Assembly: GCA_023846275.1 (NCBI GenBank)
Contig: CM043865.1
Location: 6,002,068 to 6,066,067 of the forward strand
Reading direction: 5' to 3'
DNA from: Vanilla planifolia
Lineage: Eukaryota; Streptophyta; Magnoliopsida; Asparagales; Orchidaceae
Length of the DNA: 64,000 bases
How positions within the stretch are numbered: the stretch's first letter is position 1; every line of letters starts with the position of its first letter. Shown here piece after piece: positions 48,796 through 61,500 of the stretch. Below the pieces are notes generated by a model. The model was not told the DNA's origin and did not search any database. It was given only the letters and a program-made list of their open reading frames with translations. Both the position numbers and the translations under genes were made by a program.

Positions 48796-48892
48796 CACAC
48801 ATAGCAATCATCAAATGGTTTGACTATACTCTCGAGGCCTAAAACTTGAGAGCCGTTCCTCAATAATACTCACACATAGCAATCATCAATGG
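48796..48892. repeat. Short direct duplication, ~22 bp
   Basis: CACACATAGCAATCATCAAA at 48796 recurs as CACACATAGCAATCATCAAT at 48871, both followed by TGG. Copies are 75 bp apart and nearly identical. The first lies beside the LTR-like end at 48797. Confidence 0.8.
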
Positions 48893-49516
48893 CTTATAAA
48901 ATACATTTTATTATATTTTAAATTCTTATTGTATTAATATTATTTAATATTGATGCAAGATCACATGTTAGATAATACTGAAAACTATTATGTAGTAATG
49001 TGCTTTAAAGATGTTGCATGTAATGATTTCAACATCTTTTATGTTAGATTCAACAGAGAAAGAATGCATGCGTCAACTTTTGTGATCAACAAAAGATAAT
49101 TTAACATAATAATATATTAATGCAAAATAAAAAATACTTAAAAGAAAATACAAGTTCCAGGTTAAAAAACATTAAAAAAAAACGAGAATTCATTTCGGTA
49201 GTTGATTCTTGTTAATAGAAACTGGAGCACCGTTTAAATAGTTATTTTTTTTATTAATTATAATTATAATATATATTAATTTCTTAAAAAATTATAATTA
49301 TTATGTACGATTGGACCGGAGCATCGCAAGCAAGGTTCACCTTAGATAAACGACTCTTGGCATTATGTTATCTTTCCACTAATCTTCGAGAAAGTTTCTT
49401 CTTCTGGGTGGTCTTCGGCAGGAATCAACCCATCATCGCCTTTGCTCTAATTTCAGCTCAGGCACAGGAAGAGCGCGAATCCTTTTGGTGGTTCTGATCT
49501 CGCCAGTGCTTCGATC

Positions 49517-52500
49517 ATGTATCGTGCTGTCGGTTCAAAGCTAAGCGTTCTTAAGGTTTGCATTTCCGTATATGCTTGGCCTCTGATCTTTTTAGGCGAA
49601 TGGTTGGTTGTCGATTATATGGTTTTTTTTTCTTCTGTGTTTTATCATGGATCTGACCCGCAGTCAATTTCATGTTCTTCTTTTCTTTTGGTTTTCAATG
49701 ACAACTTTATTAGGCCGTTGAGTCGTGCACTCCTTCTATCGATGCTTTGCTTTGATTTTCTTTATATGGTTGTGCGTTAGAATATGCAGAAACAGGACCG
49801 ATTTGTTTACATTGCCTCTGTATTCCGTCATTTGTGGTTGAAAATAAGCTTTTTAAAGATGAATTGGAGAGCTATTTATTTGAAAGTATTGTTGTTGTTG
49901 ATAGAGGGCCTAGAATCGTACAAGCCGCAAGTCCACGCAAGAGTGTAAGGTTAAAAAATCTACGAGTTACAGAATACCCAAAAGGAGAGAAAAATGATTA
50001 GAGTGCAAAGAAACAGGAGAATGAGAGTGAAGCTTTTTGATAATGCAGAAAACCCAAAGGGGAAACAAAAATGGTAGAAAGGACGTTCATTATCTCGCTG
50101 TGTGCAACGTGAGAGTTTGCTCCAATGTGAACAGCATTACTCAGTGGGGAACAACTTTTATTCTTATAAAAAAGGAGGAAGAAGAGACAAGGCAGGGTTG
50201 GGGGTAAGAATTTTGCTCTTGAATATATGGAAGCCCTCAAAACCTATTTCTTTTTTTTTCCTAGAAAATGGTAAAAGTTGAGCTTCTTGGACAAGAAAAC
50301 TCCATTAATCATCTTTAGAATTGAGATAACATAAGAGTCAATTGACATGATATGAGAGCCATCAAATTTGAAATGGATGAAAAACCACTAAAGGTAATGA
50401 GTTTGAGCTCTAAATAAGGATCAAGATTGGTCATAACTAGTAGACAAACAATTGGAGCTCTACTTGAAGAGGAGCTTGCCATTTAGAGCTGGTGCCTTGT
50501 CCAAGCGGGGAGGTAAGAAAGGTCAGTGTGAGTAGGTTAGGAGATGTCTTGGTTTAGGAATAACTTGGTGGAATGCCTAAACGCATGACCACCTGTTTGT
50601 CAAGGAGGGATTGGAGATTTACTTGAAGTTGATTAGGATGATATAGTTGTCAAATGAGTAAGGGAACAAGGAACCCTCAAGCAAGAGGATAGAAGAGGTC
50701 TTGATCAAATCGTATAATTGTAGTTGAGAAGGTTCTTTGGGCAAAAGCCTTGACAGGAACTTTTAGGCAATGATCATGGGTTGTGGTGTTTGATGAGTTG
50801 CACAGGATGCGAAAGGTGTTAAGGGAAGGGTTGCCTTGGAACCTAGGCAAGCCACTAGCTTTTGAAGGATGGTGTTGAGTGACATGGGCAACAAAAGGCT
50901 CTCCTTGTAAAGAGGAGCAAAAAGATGATTGAAGTCAAGACTAGTAATTCATTAAAAGAAAATTTAAAACTTTTCTTTTGAATACTTTAGCATAAAACGT
51001 TACAAAAACTAAGATAGATTACACAACTAATGCATGTGATAACAACCTTGTATATAACAAAATATGCATGTCTATTGATATAAGATATTAAATGAATTGT
51101 ATACTACAAGGCCAAAATTATACAATTTCTTCTATCTATATACTTCAATCTTGTCATTTCTCTTGAGTAGTATGTGGTGGACTTCTAAATATAATGGTAA
51201 ATAAGGAAAGAGCAAACTAGCAATTGAGTAGGTAAATCTAAAGTAATACACTACATTATATTTCATTTATGTAAAGTATCTATCAAACATACTAAATAAC
51301 ATCGAAAGAAAATAAATATGATCATGTCACAAGTAAGAAATTGTTTCTTAACTAGTGAGTTAATTAAGTGGACCCCATTTTTTAATTAATTGCGATACTA
51401 AACCTTATTTCACGATATCTTGCATCATCATAAGTGCATTGCCTCACTATGTACCATGACATGGATGCGATTGGCTTCATGATAAAATAAATTAGGTACA
51501 TTGTTTTACCTTGTATGATCACAAATGGAAACTATTTTTCATTTTAATCATTTTTTCATATCTCATAATACATAGCCATGCTTTCAATTGCATTCATAAT
51601 TTTTCTTTTCATTATGTACCTTAACTACTTCCATTTTATGACATTTTTATTTCATTATACTTATTAATTACTTGTATTTAATAAACTTATGGTATGTAAT
51701 CAACAAGGCAATCATGCTCTTGTACTAGAATAATAATGAAATATCGTTATTATCTCTAACTCTATAACAAGAATTAAAACATTATATTGACAATACTAGA
51801 TAAGAATATAGCATTTTTCTAGTTATAGTTTATCATATTACATTCAATGGTATCATATTGAATCAAATCCATCTACTCAATTTATAGGTTAATTTTCTCA
51901 CCTTTTGTTAGTTACCCAAAGTCGCTTATTTCAATTAATACATATTTATCCATCAAATTTTATTAATTTTATCTTATATATATATATTTATTTGTTTTCA
52001 TTTTTAATTATTTTTCTTTTTTTATTTAATTCAATCAGTTTCTTTATTTTTGATTGAATGACCAATCATACTTTATAATAGATGGATTGGATATCTGATT
52101 TGATTGTCGTCAATCTCTCAATTAAACCAACTTGATTAGATGGTTTGGTTTGATCAAACTCATAAGGAGCTTTTAAGCTCTCTAATGGCAGCTTGTTCAT
52201 AATGAAACATCCAAAAATCATATGAAATCAATTTTATTAAATCTTTAATCATTCCAAAGCTCTTTAGAAACTAATTTCCTATTCTCGAATACAATAAACA
52301 TAAGTTTGGTTTGAATTAATTTTTACCTTTCATGATTTCTTTAGCTTTTCTTCAATTATGTTTATGTTCCACTTCAACACAAACTATAACCTCCACTTCT
52401 ATTGCTTAGGTTTTTCTTTAGTAACAATAGCTTCTTAACGTCCTTCAACTTTGCTACCTCCCACACTTCTCTTCCCTTTATCCATCCAACTATCATCCTA

Positions 52501-55500
52501 CTCTTCCTCTCTTTTGTGATTGAGTCTTCCTCCCTTATTAAAGTTAATGTTTCTCCTTTGTCCCTGGGCCTTATTAGGCAATGAGCTTAATTAGTTACAA
52601 TTATGTTATTTTTTATTTTTTTAAAATTTTTGTGTTTCTTTTAAAAAATATGTAGAAAATCTAAATGACTCTTGATTTTGACAAAATTATTGTTGTTTAA
52701 ACTCTTCTCAATGAGTATTTTATGAAAATAATTTTTTTTAAATATTGAAAACTTTTTTTTTACTTATTTTTGCATGTAAATCAAGTAACATATTGTAAAT
52801 CACATAAAAACAACAAAAAAACTCCGTTTCACATTACTGGACAATAGTTGCAATACTAAATTACATATTTAATAGCACTTTTTAGTGCTTCAAAATTCTC
52901 CTATATTAAAAAATTTATCCTAAAAATTTTGAATAGTGTAGGGTACTTCTTTAACATGTCTTTCGTAACCTCTTGACTTCTATTTTTGTTTGATTCTATC
53001 ATTGTACTCGAACCATTTGAATCTTTTAATTCCTAAGTTGTTTTACTTCTCTAGCTAAAATTCTTGCTTGCTTTTTCTCATAACTTATGTATGATTGTAT
53101 TTAATTATTTTTGAATCGTATTAGATTATGTGGGAAAGATTTGAAGTATATTTTCTTAGAGATGACATGAAATGTATCATGAATTGTAGTAATCTATGAT
53201 GTTAAACCTAAATAGAAGATAATTTTTTCATTTCTCTCTACAATCTGAAAATATTCAATGTACCTTAATCTTAACTTTTCCTTTTTGCCAAAGCAAACCA
53301 CCTTTTCATTAAACTTACCTTCAAAAATACTTGATCCTCTTCTTGAAATTTCACATTTTTATGCTTTGCATTAAAATGTTTCTTTTGACATTCTTTTATA
53401 GTTTGCAATCTTTTATATATTATTTTAATTTTCACAATGGTTTTATCTTCAAGCGACTTAATTGGAATTATTTTTTATTTTTCTTTATACCAACATATAA
53501 TTTCTATGTAGATCTTCTTATGCACCTATTCTAATCTTCTCGAATTATTATTATATACAAACTCAGCAAATGATTATGTCAATTGTCTTTGAAAGTCTGA
53601 ACACATAACTTCAATGGATCTCTTAAGATTTGTAGTGTTCTTTTAGTTTTGCCATATGTTTCATAATGGAAAGCAATAATATAGTTATTATTAAATGATT
53701 TGTGTGTCTATCTTCAAAAATGTGTAGAACATGTGGGATTACAATAAGATATATTGGCTTTAGTATCCCATGATATCAAACAATCTATTTAACATAGATC
53801 TGTGCTAACAACTTAGTTGAATAAGAAATCTTAACTAGCAAGAAATAAGTCAAGTTATCAATAACCAGCCAAATTGCACTATGACTTATTTGTTTTGAGC
53901 AATCCCACCACGATTGCAATATCTTCCTACTTTTATTTGCATATTAAAAGTGTTTATAGCAACCTAAGTCATTGATGCTCATTTTTTGCTAAGGGACAAG
54001 CCACACTTTTTAACCTTTCTTTTTTATCCTAATCCATCAAAATATTCATTTTAACTCTTGATAGATTTGAGTCTCTCCTGGATGAATTTATAATTTAGAA
54101 TAGTTAGTTTCTTTCAACAAAGTTGCTTTAGATGCTCTATATTTGGAAGACACCACCTTCTTTTATATTCTAAAATTTCTTCATTACTTAAAGTTAATTT
54201 AGTGGCCCAACCTTCATAAATTTTCTATATCAATTTCTATATTCAAATCTAGATACAAAGTCTAACTGAAGTGCAAATTGTTGATCATTGGCTTTGAAAG
54301 GTAGCATATTCAAATTTGCTTTTCTACTCAATGCATCTATCGTAGTATTCACTTTTCTAAGGTGATAAATAATGTTTAAATGAATGTCTTTGATCAGCTT
54401 TAATTAATGACACTTTCAAAATTAATTTTTTTTTGAGTAAAAAATTATTTTAATTTTGATAATTAAATATATCCCACATTTAGTGTCATATAAATAATAT
54501 TGTTATATATTTATGGAAAAGATTTCTGTTTGTTGTAGATCATAGATAAGATAATTTCTTTCATGGGATCTTAATTGTTGAGATGCATCAACAATTACCA
54601 TACCGTGCTAGATATGCACGCATTTTGGATTCAGGAAATGATGTATCGCTGTAGACTTGAAAATCTTTAATACTTTTTGGTAAAGTCAAAATGGGTTTAT
54701 ATATAATTTCTCTTTCAAGCATTAGAATTTGTTTGCACATCCAGAACTTTACTCACACTTTGCAGTCTTTTGTGTCAGTCAAGTGGAGGTGTTTATTGAT
54801 TGAATTTATTTTATAAACTTTTTGTAATATCCTATCATACTAATAAAACTCACTTCTATAATTGTTATAGACCTTGGCTATTCTATAATAGCCAACACAT
54901 TTTAGGTATCTATTGATATTCTTTTAGTGTTCACTACATGACCAAACACCACTTTTAGATAGTCAAAAATTATATTTAGAGAATTTGGTATATAACTTAT
55001 GTTCCTCAAGTGCTTATAACATTTAAGTGTAGATGTTTTGAATGTTCTTCTTTACATTTTGAATGCATGAGAATGTTATCAATAAGCACAATGATTAACT
55101 GATCCATAAACTATTTATACTTTGTTTATTAGGTCTATGAATGCTACAATATACTATTTAAATACATGACCAAACACTACTACTCTAGATAGCCAAAAAT
55201 TATGTTTATAGAATTTGGTATATAACTTATGTTCCTTAATGCTTATATCATTAAATGTAGATGCTTTGTATATTCTTTACATTTTGAATGCATGAGAATG
55301 TTATCAATAAGCACAATCATTAACTGATCCATAAACTATTTAAATACTTTGTTTATTAGGTCTATGAATGCTAAAATGTATTGTTTAACTTAAACAACAA
55401 AAAGAATATATTCATAATGTCCTTTTCTTTTTCTGAATACAATTTTTTGATATTTTTTTAATCTTTAATTGATGGCATCCTAATCTCAAGTCAATCTTTA

Positions 55501-58500
55501 AAAATATTGAAATCTTTTATGGTTAATCACCTAGATTGTCAACTCTAAAGGAGAGAATATTTATTATTAATACTTATCTTATTTAACTCTTTGTATTTTG
55601 TATTCATATGAAGGCTATCATTTTTCTTTTTAAAAAAAAATTAGGAGCTTCTTAGAGTCACACACTGGATCTTATAAATCTTTTTTTGTTAAAGTTTATA
55701 TAATTGTACTTTCATTTGTTGAACCTCAACAACAACCATACAATAAGGTGCTTTTGATACAGGTTCAATGCATGGAATAAGATCATCCACTTATTAGACT
55801 TGGAGAAAGCTCTATCAAATCTTGAGAAAATACATCTTGATATTGACATTATTGGAACATCTTGTAGCTTGATTTTTTTTGTTTTCTATATTTACCGAAA
55901 ATATCACACGCTCTTTTTTTATTAGCTTTTTTTTAGTAGTAAAAACTCTATGAATTTTCCTTCTTTCCAAGGTAAATTAGTTTTTCTACCCTTTGACACC
56001 TTGTTGTCTTCTGGCAACAATTTATTATAACCCAATGTCTTGATGGGCAATCTATTTTTATAATATCTTCATATTCAATTATGGGAATTGATAATAATTT
56101 GGCTAATAAATTTCCTTAAATTATATTATTTTCTTCAATAGAATTGTCTGCCTTAATTTTATAAGGAATGGATCTTCCAATTCATATAGTTTAATATACT
56201 CAGCATACTACAAATAAAGAAATATGATACTCTAGAATAAAAAGGAACTAGAATAAGTAAATATTATAAAGCTAAGGTACCTATAATGACGTATGGAGAT
56301 TGTAGTGTCTCCTATTGTGATTAAGCAAGTAATGTCAATTGGACTCTCTAACTATGGGACTAAGTTGGCTGACCTCGATCTCTACCTCAACCAATCAATG
56401 TTGTAGAAGTACTATTAAAAGCAAGGGTAGATCCAATAGAAGTCTTGTTAACATTTGATTCAACATTATGCACTAGAGTTCAAGGACTTGCTCTCATAAT
56501 ATGTACTAGTTCATCACAGACAAAACATTGAGTTCTCCCTGCCATAAAATATCAGCCCCAATGCCTCCTTCTACAACGAGTGCACCATGGCTTATTGTTA
56601 ACTAAATAACCACCACCAAAACTAAATTTCATGCCATACCTCGAACCAAAACCAAGAACAAAGCCTTTATGTTGATCAATATTGTTTGTTGCTTAATTTT
56701 GATAGACTCCAAATCTATGCTAATTATCTTTGTTTGATTTCATTTTTCGTTACCAAGTCTTAAAAGAAAGTCAGAATAGTGCAAGGGTGTTCTTTGTTAT
56801 TTCACAAGTGAAAAGTATTGATCACTATTACACTAAGAAATGGTACACCAAAAAAATAGGACTCTTTTGAAAGGAACACACTTCTAAAAAAAATTGGTGC
56901 CAAATCTAATTTTGTTTTGCCACCTTTGTTACTTTTACTAAATCTCTATATACTAAATATTGAAATGACACCAATAAATTTTTGATAAAAATCTTTGTAG
57001 TCTTTTTCTAAAAAGATATCGTCTTTGTTTCTAATTAGGTAGGATTTCTGGAGCATAACTTACCAAATTTTTAATCTTTGCTTCGTAGTCAACAATTTGG
57101 CAATCCCTTCTGCTGTAAACTGCTCAATTTATTACTATTTGTTGCCTAGTTGACAGTGGTGCATACAACTCCCAAAAAACTCAAACAAGCTATCTCCATA
57201 AAATTTTACTATTTAAACAGTCTTTAAACAGAGCAAGAACAACTTTACCGTCTACCAAGTACTGCTCTAAATTAGCCAAACTTGCAACAGTTACTCTTGA
57301 TTATTTGGTTGTCCTTAACATCTTCCATATTATTGGGCCTTCACCATCACCTTAGTTTTAACTATTTATTAACATTTCTTATACTTACAATTATATGCAT
57401 ATATATCTTCGATGCAATTATAATACAATCACACAGCATGAATAATAAAACATAATGGGCTTATTGCCATGTTTTCTTCTTTATGATGAACTACCCAAAT
57501 GTCAATCACCTAGGATGTCACCTTAGATGTATGCACTTGCTTTGATACCACTCTTATCATGCCTTAATAGGACTAACATAATCGATCAAGGGTGATGGTC
57601 CAGTATTAAACTAGTAACGCATCTTCACTACGTTAAAACAAAGTATGCACTACAAAATATCAAACTTTATTTTTTTTGAAAAAAGTTTAACAAAAAGTTA
57701 CAAAATACTATCTAACATAGAGTATGCAACTAAGCCATATGATAATAGTTCTATACTTAACAAAACATAATATTCATTGATACAATGTATAAGAGATCCA
57801 TTAATTTTTTTGGCTCTAATTGCATTATTTTTCATAACAACAATCCAATCTTATCATTTTCTTTAAATAGTGTACATTGAACTATAAAAGTAATGAGAGA
57901 AGAAGCAATTAGTTTGCATGCTAAAATATGTTGAAAATGAAGCATGTCAAAATTTATAGATAACTATATTTTGAAAAGTAATAATTAAGATGAGTCTAAT
58001 AATGATAATTTCATTGGAATAAAAGATCATTTGGATTTTCTATAATTTTTTGTTAAAAATTTGTAAAAATTGAAAAAATAATATTGTGTTAACTAATTAA
58101 CCCCATCACCTAAAAAAGGAGGGGAATAAGGATGGAAGCATGAGAGACGAAAGGGGTAGAAGCAATTAAGATGTGTCTCTACCATCTTGAGAGCAAGGTG
58201 TGGAAGATAGTTATAGCAATGGAGGGACAAAGCCAAGAATTAATCGAGGTGACTAGGGCAGCCATCAACTTCTATAGGATAGTTATTTCTGTGGTAATTT
58301 GGTAATAACAACCACCTATGCCTAAGGCATCATGGAAATGTTGGAGGAACTCCTAAACTTGTGCGTCGAACTAGCTCGTGCCCATGGTGGCTGGCTACTT
58401 TCTCATAGGGTGAGCAATGTCTTGCTTATGAAGGGAATTCTAGAGGGTGAGTAAGCTGGAATGCTCCCACATTTGGGAAGCTAAAGAATGGTTCTTTTTA

Positions 58501-61500
58501 ACCTAACAAAGGCTTGAATGTGTTTTAGACCCCCGTCTAGCATGCTAATGCTTGATGTAGCTGGGAGTAGGGATTTCAAAGAAATCTGCAATCTTTTGTT
58601 ATATTGAACTTTGGGTTGAAATGTTGTCCATGGAATTGTTTATGAGAAAGGGTTTGGTTAGATACTTGGCAGGAGAAATGTTATTGAATAAAAAAACCAT
58701 GAAAATGCTTCCTATGAAGCTATTCATGGTAAAAATTTGGACAAAAATAGAACCATAAAAATGGAAATAGTGCAAAATGAACAAAGAATGAGTAACACCA
58801 TCTTCTTTTTCAAAGATGTTTTTCTAAATGGTTTATCTTGACAAGCCCTGCTGGTCAGAATTTTGACAGATTTTAATCCATATTCATTAACTAAACAAGC
58901 AAAGGAGGCTGAGATGGGAAAAATATGGTCCTTTTCAAGTGAGTTATCAGAAATGATTACAGAGGAGCTATCCCTGTATTTTGGTGTTGTTTGGGACCCC
59001 TCTTGAGGATTTCAAGTTGTCCTTGTTAGATTACGATTTAATGGTTAAGTCTCAACCTCATGGTGTCCTGAGAGGAGATGGAACATGGTAGAGAAATATG
59101 GTTTTTGGTCTTTGCTTGGTCTAGATCAGCTCAAAGTTAGTTTTAAGCAAGCATGCACATGTTTTTTGGGGGGTGGGTATTAAGGTTGGCTAGCTATTCA
59201 TTTGTTGTTGAATTGACATTGCAGTCCAATTTTCTAAATCATTCTATTACGTTAGCCAAATGTGCATTCTTTATATTCAATTTCAGATATGCTAAGACAA
59301 AAACCTTTAAATTTTAGAAAGTTATTTGCCTTTAAACCCTTCCTTTACTTTAAACTCAAGTGTAATATCATGAGTAAAAAGCGAAGTTGTAAGGACAATC
59401 ATGACCAATGCAAAGACATAACGGCCTAAAGTGGAGTCTTGGTGAAGCTCAATAGTAATAAGGAAGATCCTCCCAAAGTGCATGCACTTGTTCTATTATT
59501 CATGATCTTCATAACTTAGCATGTGCAACATTGTTTTTCTAATTATGTTATTTTTGAAATGAATAATCATCATTAGTAGTCAACTATTGAAAAAAGTTCA
59601 TGATCGACATATCAGTAGCAATTATGAATATCATTGGGAATCTTCATCTAATCCTATAAATACTGTATGGGCACAATACCATGTACAAATTGGATTGGAT
59701 CTAGCACAAACTCTGATGGTTTATCCATTGTTCTCATTAGTTTTTTTGTTTTTTATGTTAAGCAGCAGAAATATTCATTGATCCATATTTTAGCATCGAA
59801 CATGTAGTGACTTTCTGAAATGGGTTCAAGATAAACCTTTCAGAAGTGGGACTTTTTAAAGAAATGTCATAGACATGTCCTTCATAGAATTTTCCTCGTC
59901 TTTTTAAAGGAGTGCGAACAAGTTGCTAGAATGGTTCCTTTAACTTTTATGCTACCTAATAAATCTGGCACTAATTTTCTTTTTAGTTTGAGGTTTGTGT
60001 TATGCTTTTTTTTTCTTTTTCTGAAGATTTTGTTTTGGTTACATCAATGCCAAGGATGTTCAATATGATAATATTAACATACAATTCACTTTCATGTGAG
60101 CTCAGCAACATGTACGGAGGACTAAGAAATTTGGCTCTGCTGAGAGGTTTGCAAGTACAAGCATCTCACAAAGATCTTCGGGTGGTTTCTTTAGCTGGCT
60201 TACTGGTGATAAGTCTAGCCAGCTTCCACCTTTAGATTTTCCACTTTCTGGTGTCAGACTTCCTCCCCCTCTACCTGATTATGTTGAACCAGGAAAGACA
60301 AAGACCACAATTCTTCCAAATGGTCTTAAAATTGCTTCAGAAACCTCACCAGTATGTTGTTTTTCTTTCTTGACTTTTGCTGCCAGTAAAATCTACTTCC
60401 AGTTTTACAAACTTGTTTCTTAATTAGAAACCAGCTGCTTCAATAGGGCTGTATGTTGACTGTGGTTCAATATATGAAACACCTGATTCATATGGGGCTA
60501 CACATCTATTGGAACGAATGGCCTTCAAGAGCACAACTAACAGAAGCCATCTTCGCATTGTGCGGGAAGTAGAAGCCATTGGAGGGAATGTCAGTGCCTC
60601 AGCTTCTCGTGAACAGATTGGATATACTTATGATGCTTTGAAAACATACTTGCCAGAAATGGTCGAGGTGCTTATTGACTGTGTGAGAAATCCAGCTTTC
60701 CTTGATTGGGAGGTTAACGAACAGGTATTCTCTTCCTCGTGATAATTTACTGCAATATTATTGGATGATTATTACCTGGTTCCTTTAATGTTGTTTTAGG
60801 TGAACAAAGTAAAGATAGAGATTGCTGAAGCTTCCAGCAATCCACAAGGCTTACTTTTGGAGGCTGTTCACACTGTGGGATATAGTGGGGCTTTGGCAAT
60901 ACCTCTAATGGCTTCTGAATCTTTGTTGAATAAATTAAATGGTAGCATCTTGGAGCAATTCGTTGTTGTGAGTCATGCAACCATCTCATCTTTTAGGAAT
61001 ATTCTTGAGTTTTTCGCTTTTTCTATTTTAATTTTGTGTCTGAACTAGTTTGTTTTGGCTATTGAAGGAAAACTTTACTGCCCCAAGGATGGTACTTGCA
61101 GCTTCTGGTGTGGAACATGAAGAATTGGTTAAAATTGTTGAACCACTACTATCTGATCTTCCCAAAACCGTGCGGCCAGAGGAACCGAAGTCTATTTATG
61201 TTGGGGGTGAATATCGTCTTCAGACAGGCTCTCCGGTGTGTAATATAGCATGCTCTTAGTGGTGGTATATTTTTTTTTCTAACTTTATTAGGGTTTACTG
61301 ATTTTTCTTTCTCCTTTTTATCCCAAAATTTCTGAGACATAACAGAGTACACATCTGGCACTTGCTTTTGAAGTTCCCGGTGGTTGGCATAAGGAAAAGG
61401 ATGCTATTGCTCGCACAGTACTTCAGGTCATAGTGAAATTTTCATGCGCGTCACCAGCAGAATGTACTACATTGCAAACTTTTAAGATTACTTGATGACT

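Larger units (their letters stand above)
44516..49516. other. AT-rich intergenic region left of the MPP gene
   Basis: No gene recognised. The region holds AC/AT-rich microsatellite tracts (about 44690-44730, 47691-47718), a three-copy tandem repeat at 46606-46870, LTR-like TGTAACATC sequences at 45207 (+) and 48797 (-), and a short duplication at 48796-48892. The last ~200 bp (from about 49305) are less AT-rich and are the likely 5' UTR and promoter of the MPP gene. Confidence 0.5.
49556..60105 (+). other. 10.5-kb first intron of the MPP alpha gene
   Basis: Begins with GTTTGC after CTTAAG and ends with CTCAG before CAACATGTACGG. It contains the antisense Ty3/gypsy remnant and AT-rich DNA. 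The stretches 49.8-50.95 kb and 58.1-59.2 kb are somewhat less AT-rich, but no domain was recognised in them. An additional small exon inside cannot be excluded, although the direct junction gives a sensible presequence. Confidence 0.75.

Noticed and set aside
49517-49780. 87-codon frame starting at the MPP first exon, taken as a separate small protein
   Set aside because: Only the first 13 codons fit a known protein; the rest follows a good GT donor and reads as intron.
50266-50950. Less AT-rich part of MPP intron 1 as a possible extra gene
   Set aside because: Stops occur in all frames and no domain could be recognised on either strand.
58100-59200. Moderate-GC stretch in MPP intron 1 as a possible exon or transposon
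   Set aside because: No frame longer than about 60 codons with recognisable content; no terminal repeats seen.
60002-60235. 77-codon frame overlapping MPP exon 2
   Set aside because: Out of frame with the conserved [24 protein letters not shown] reading; the true exon starts at 60106 in another frame.
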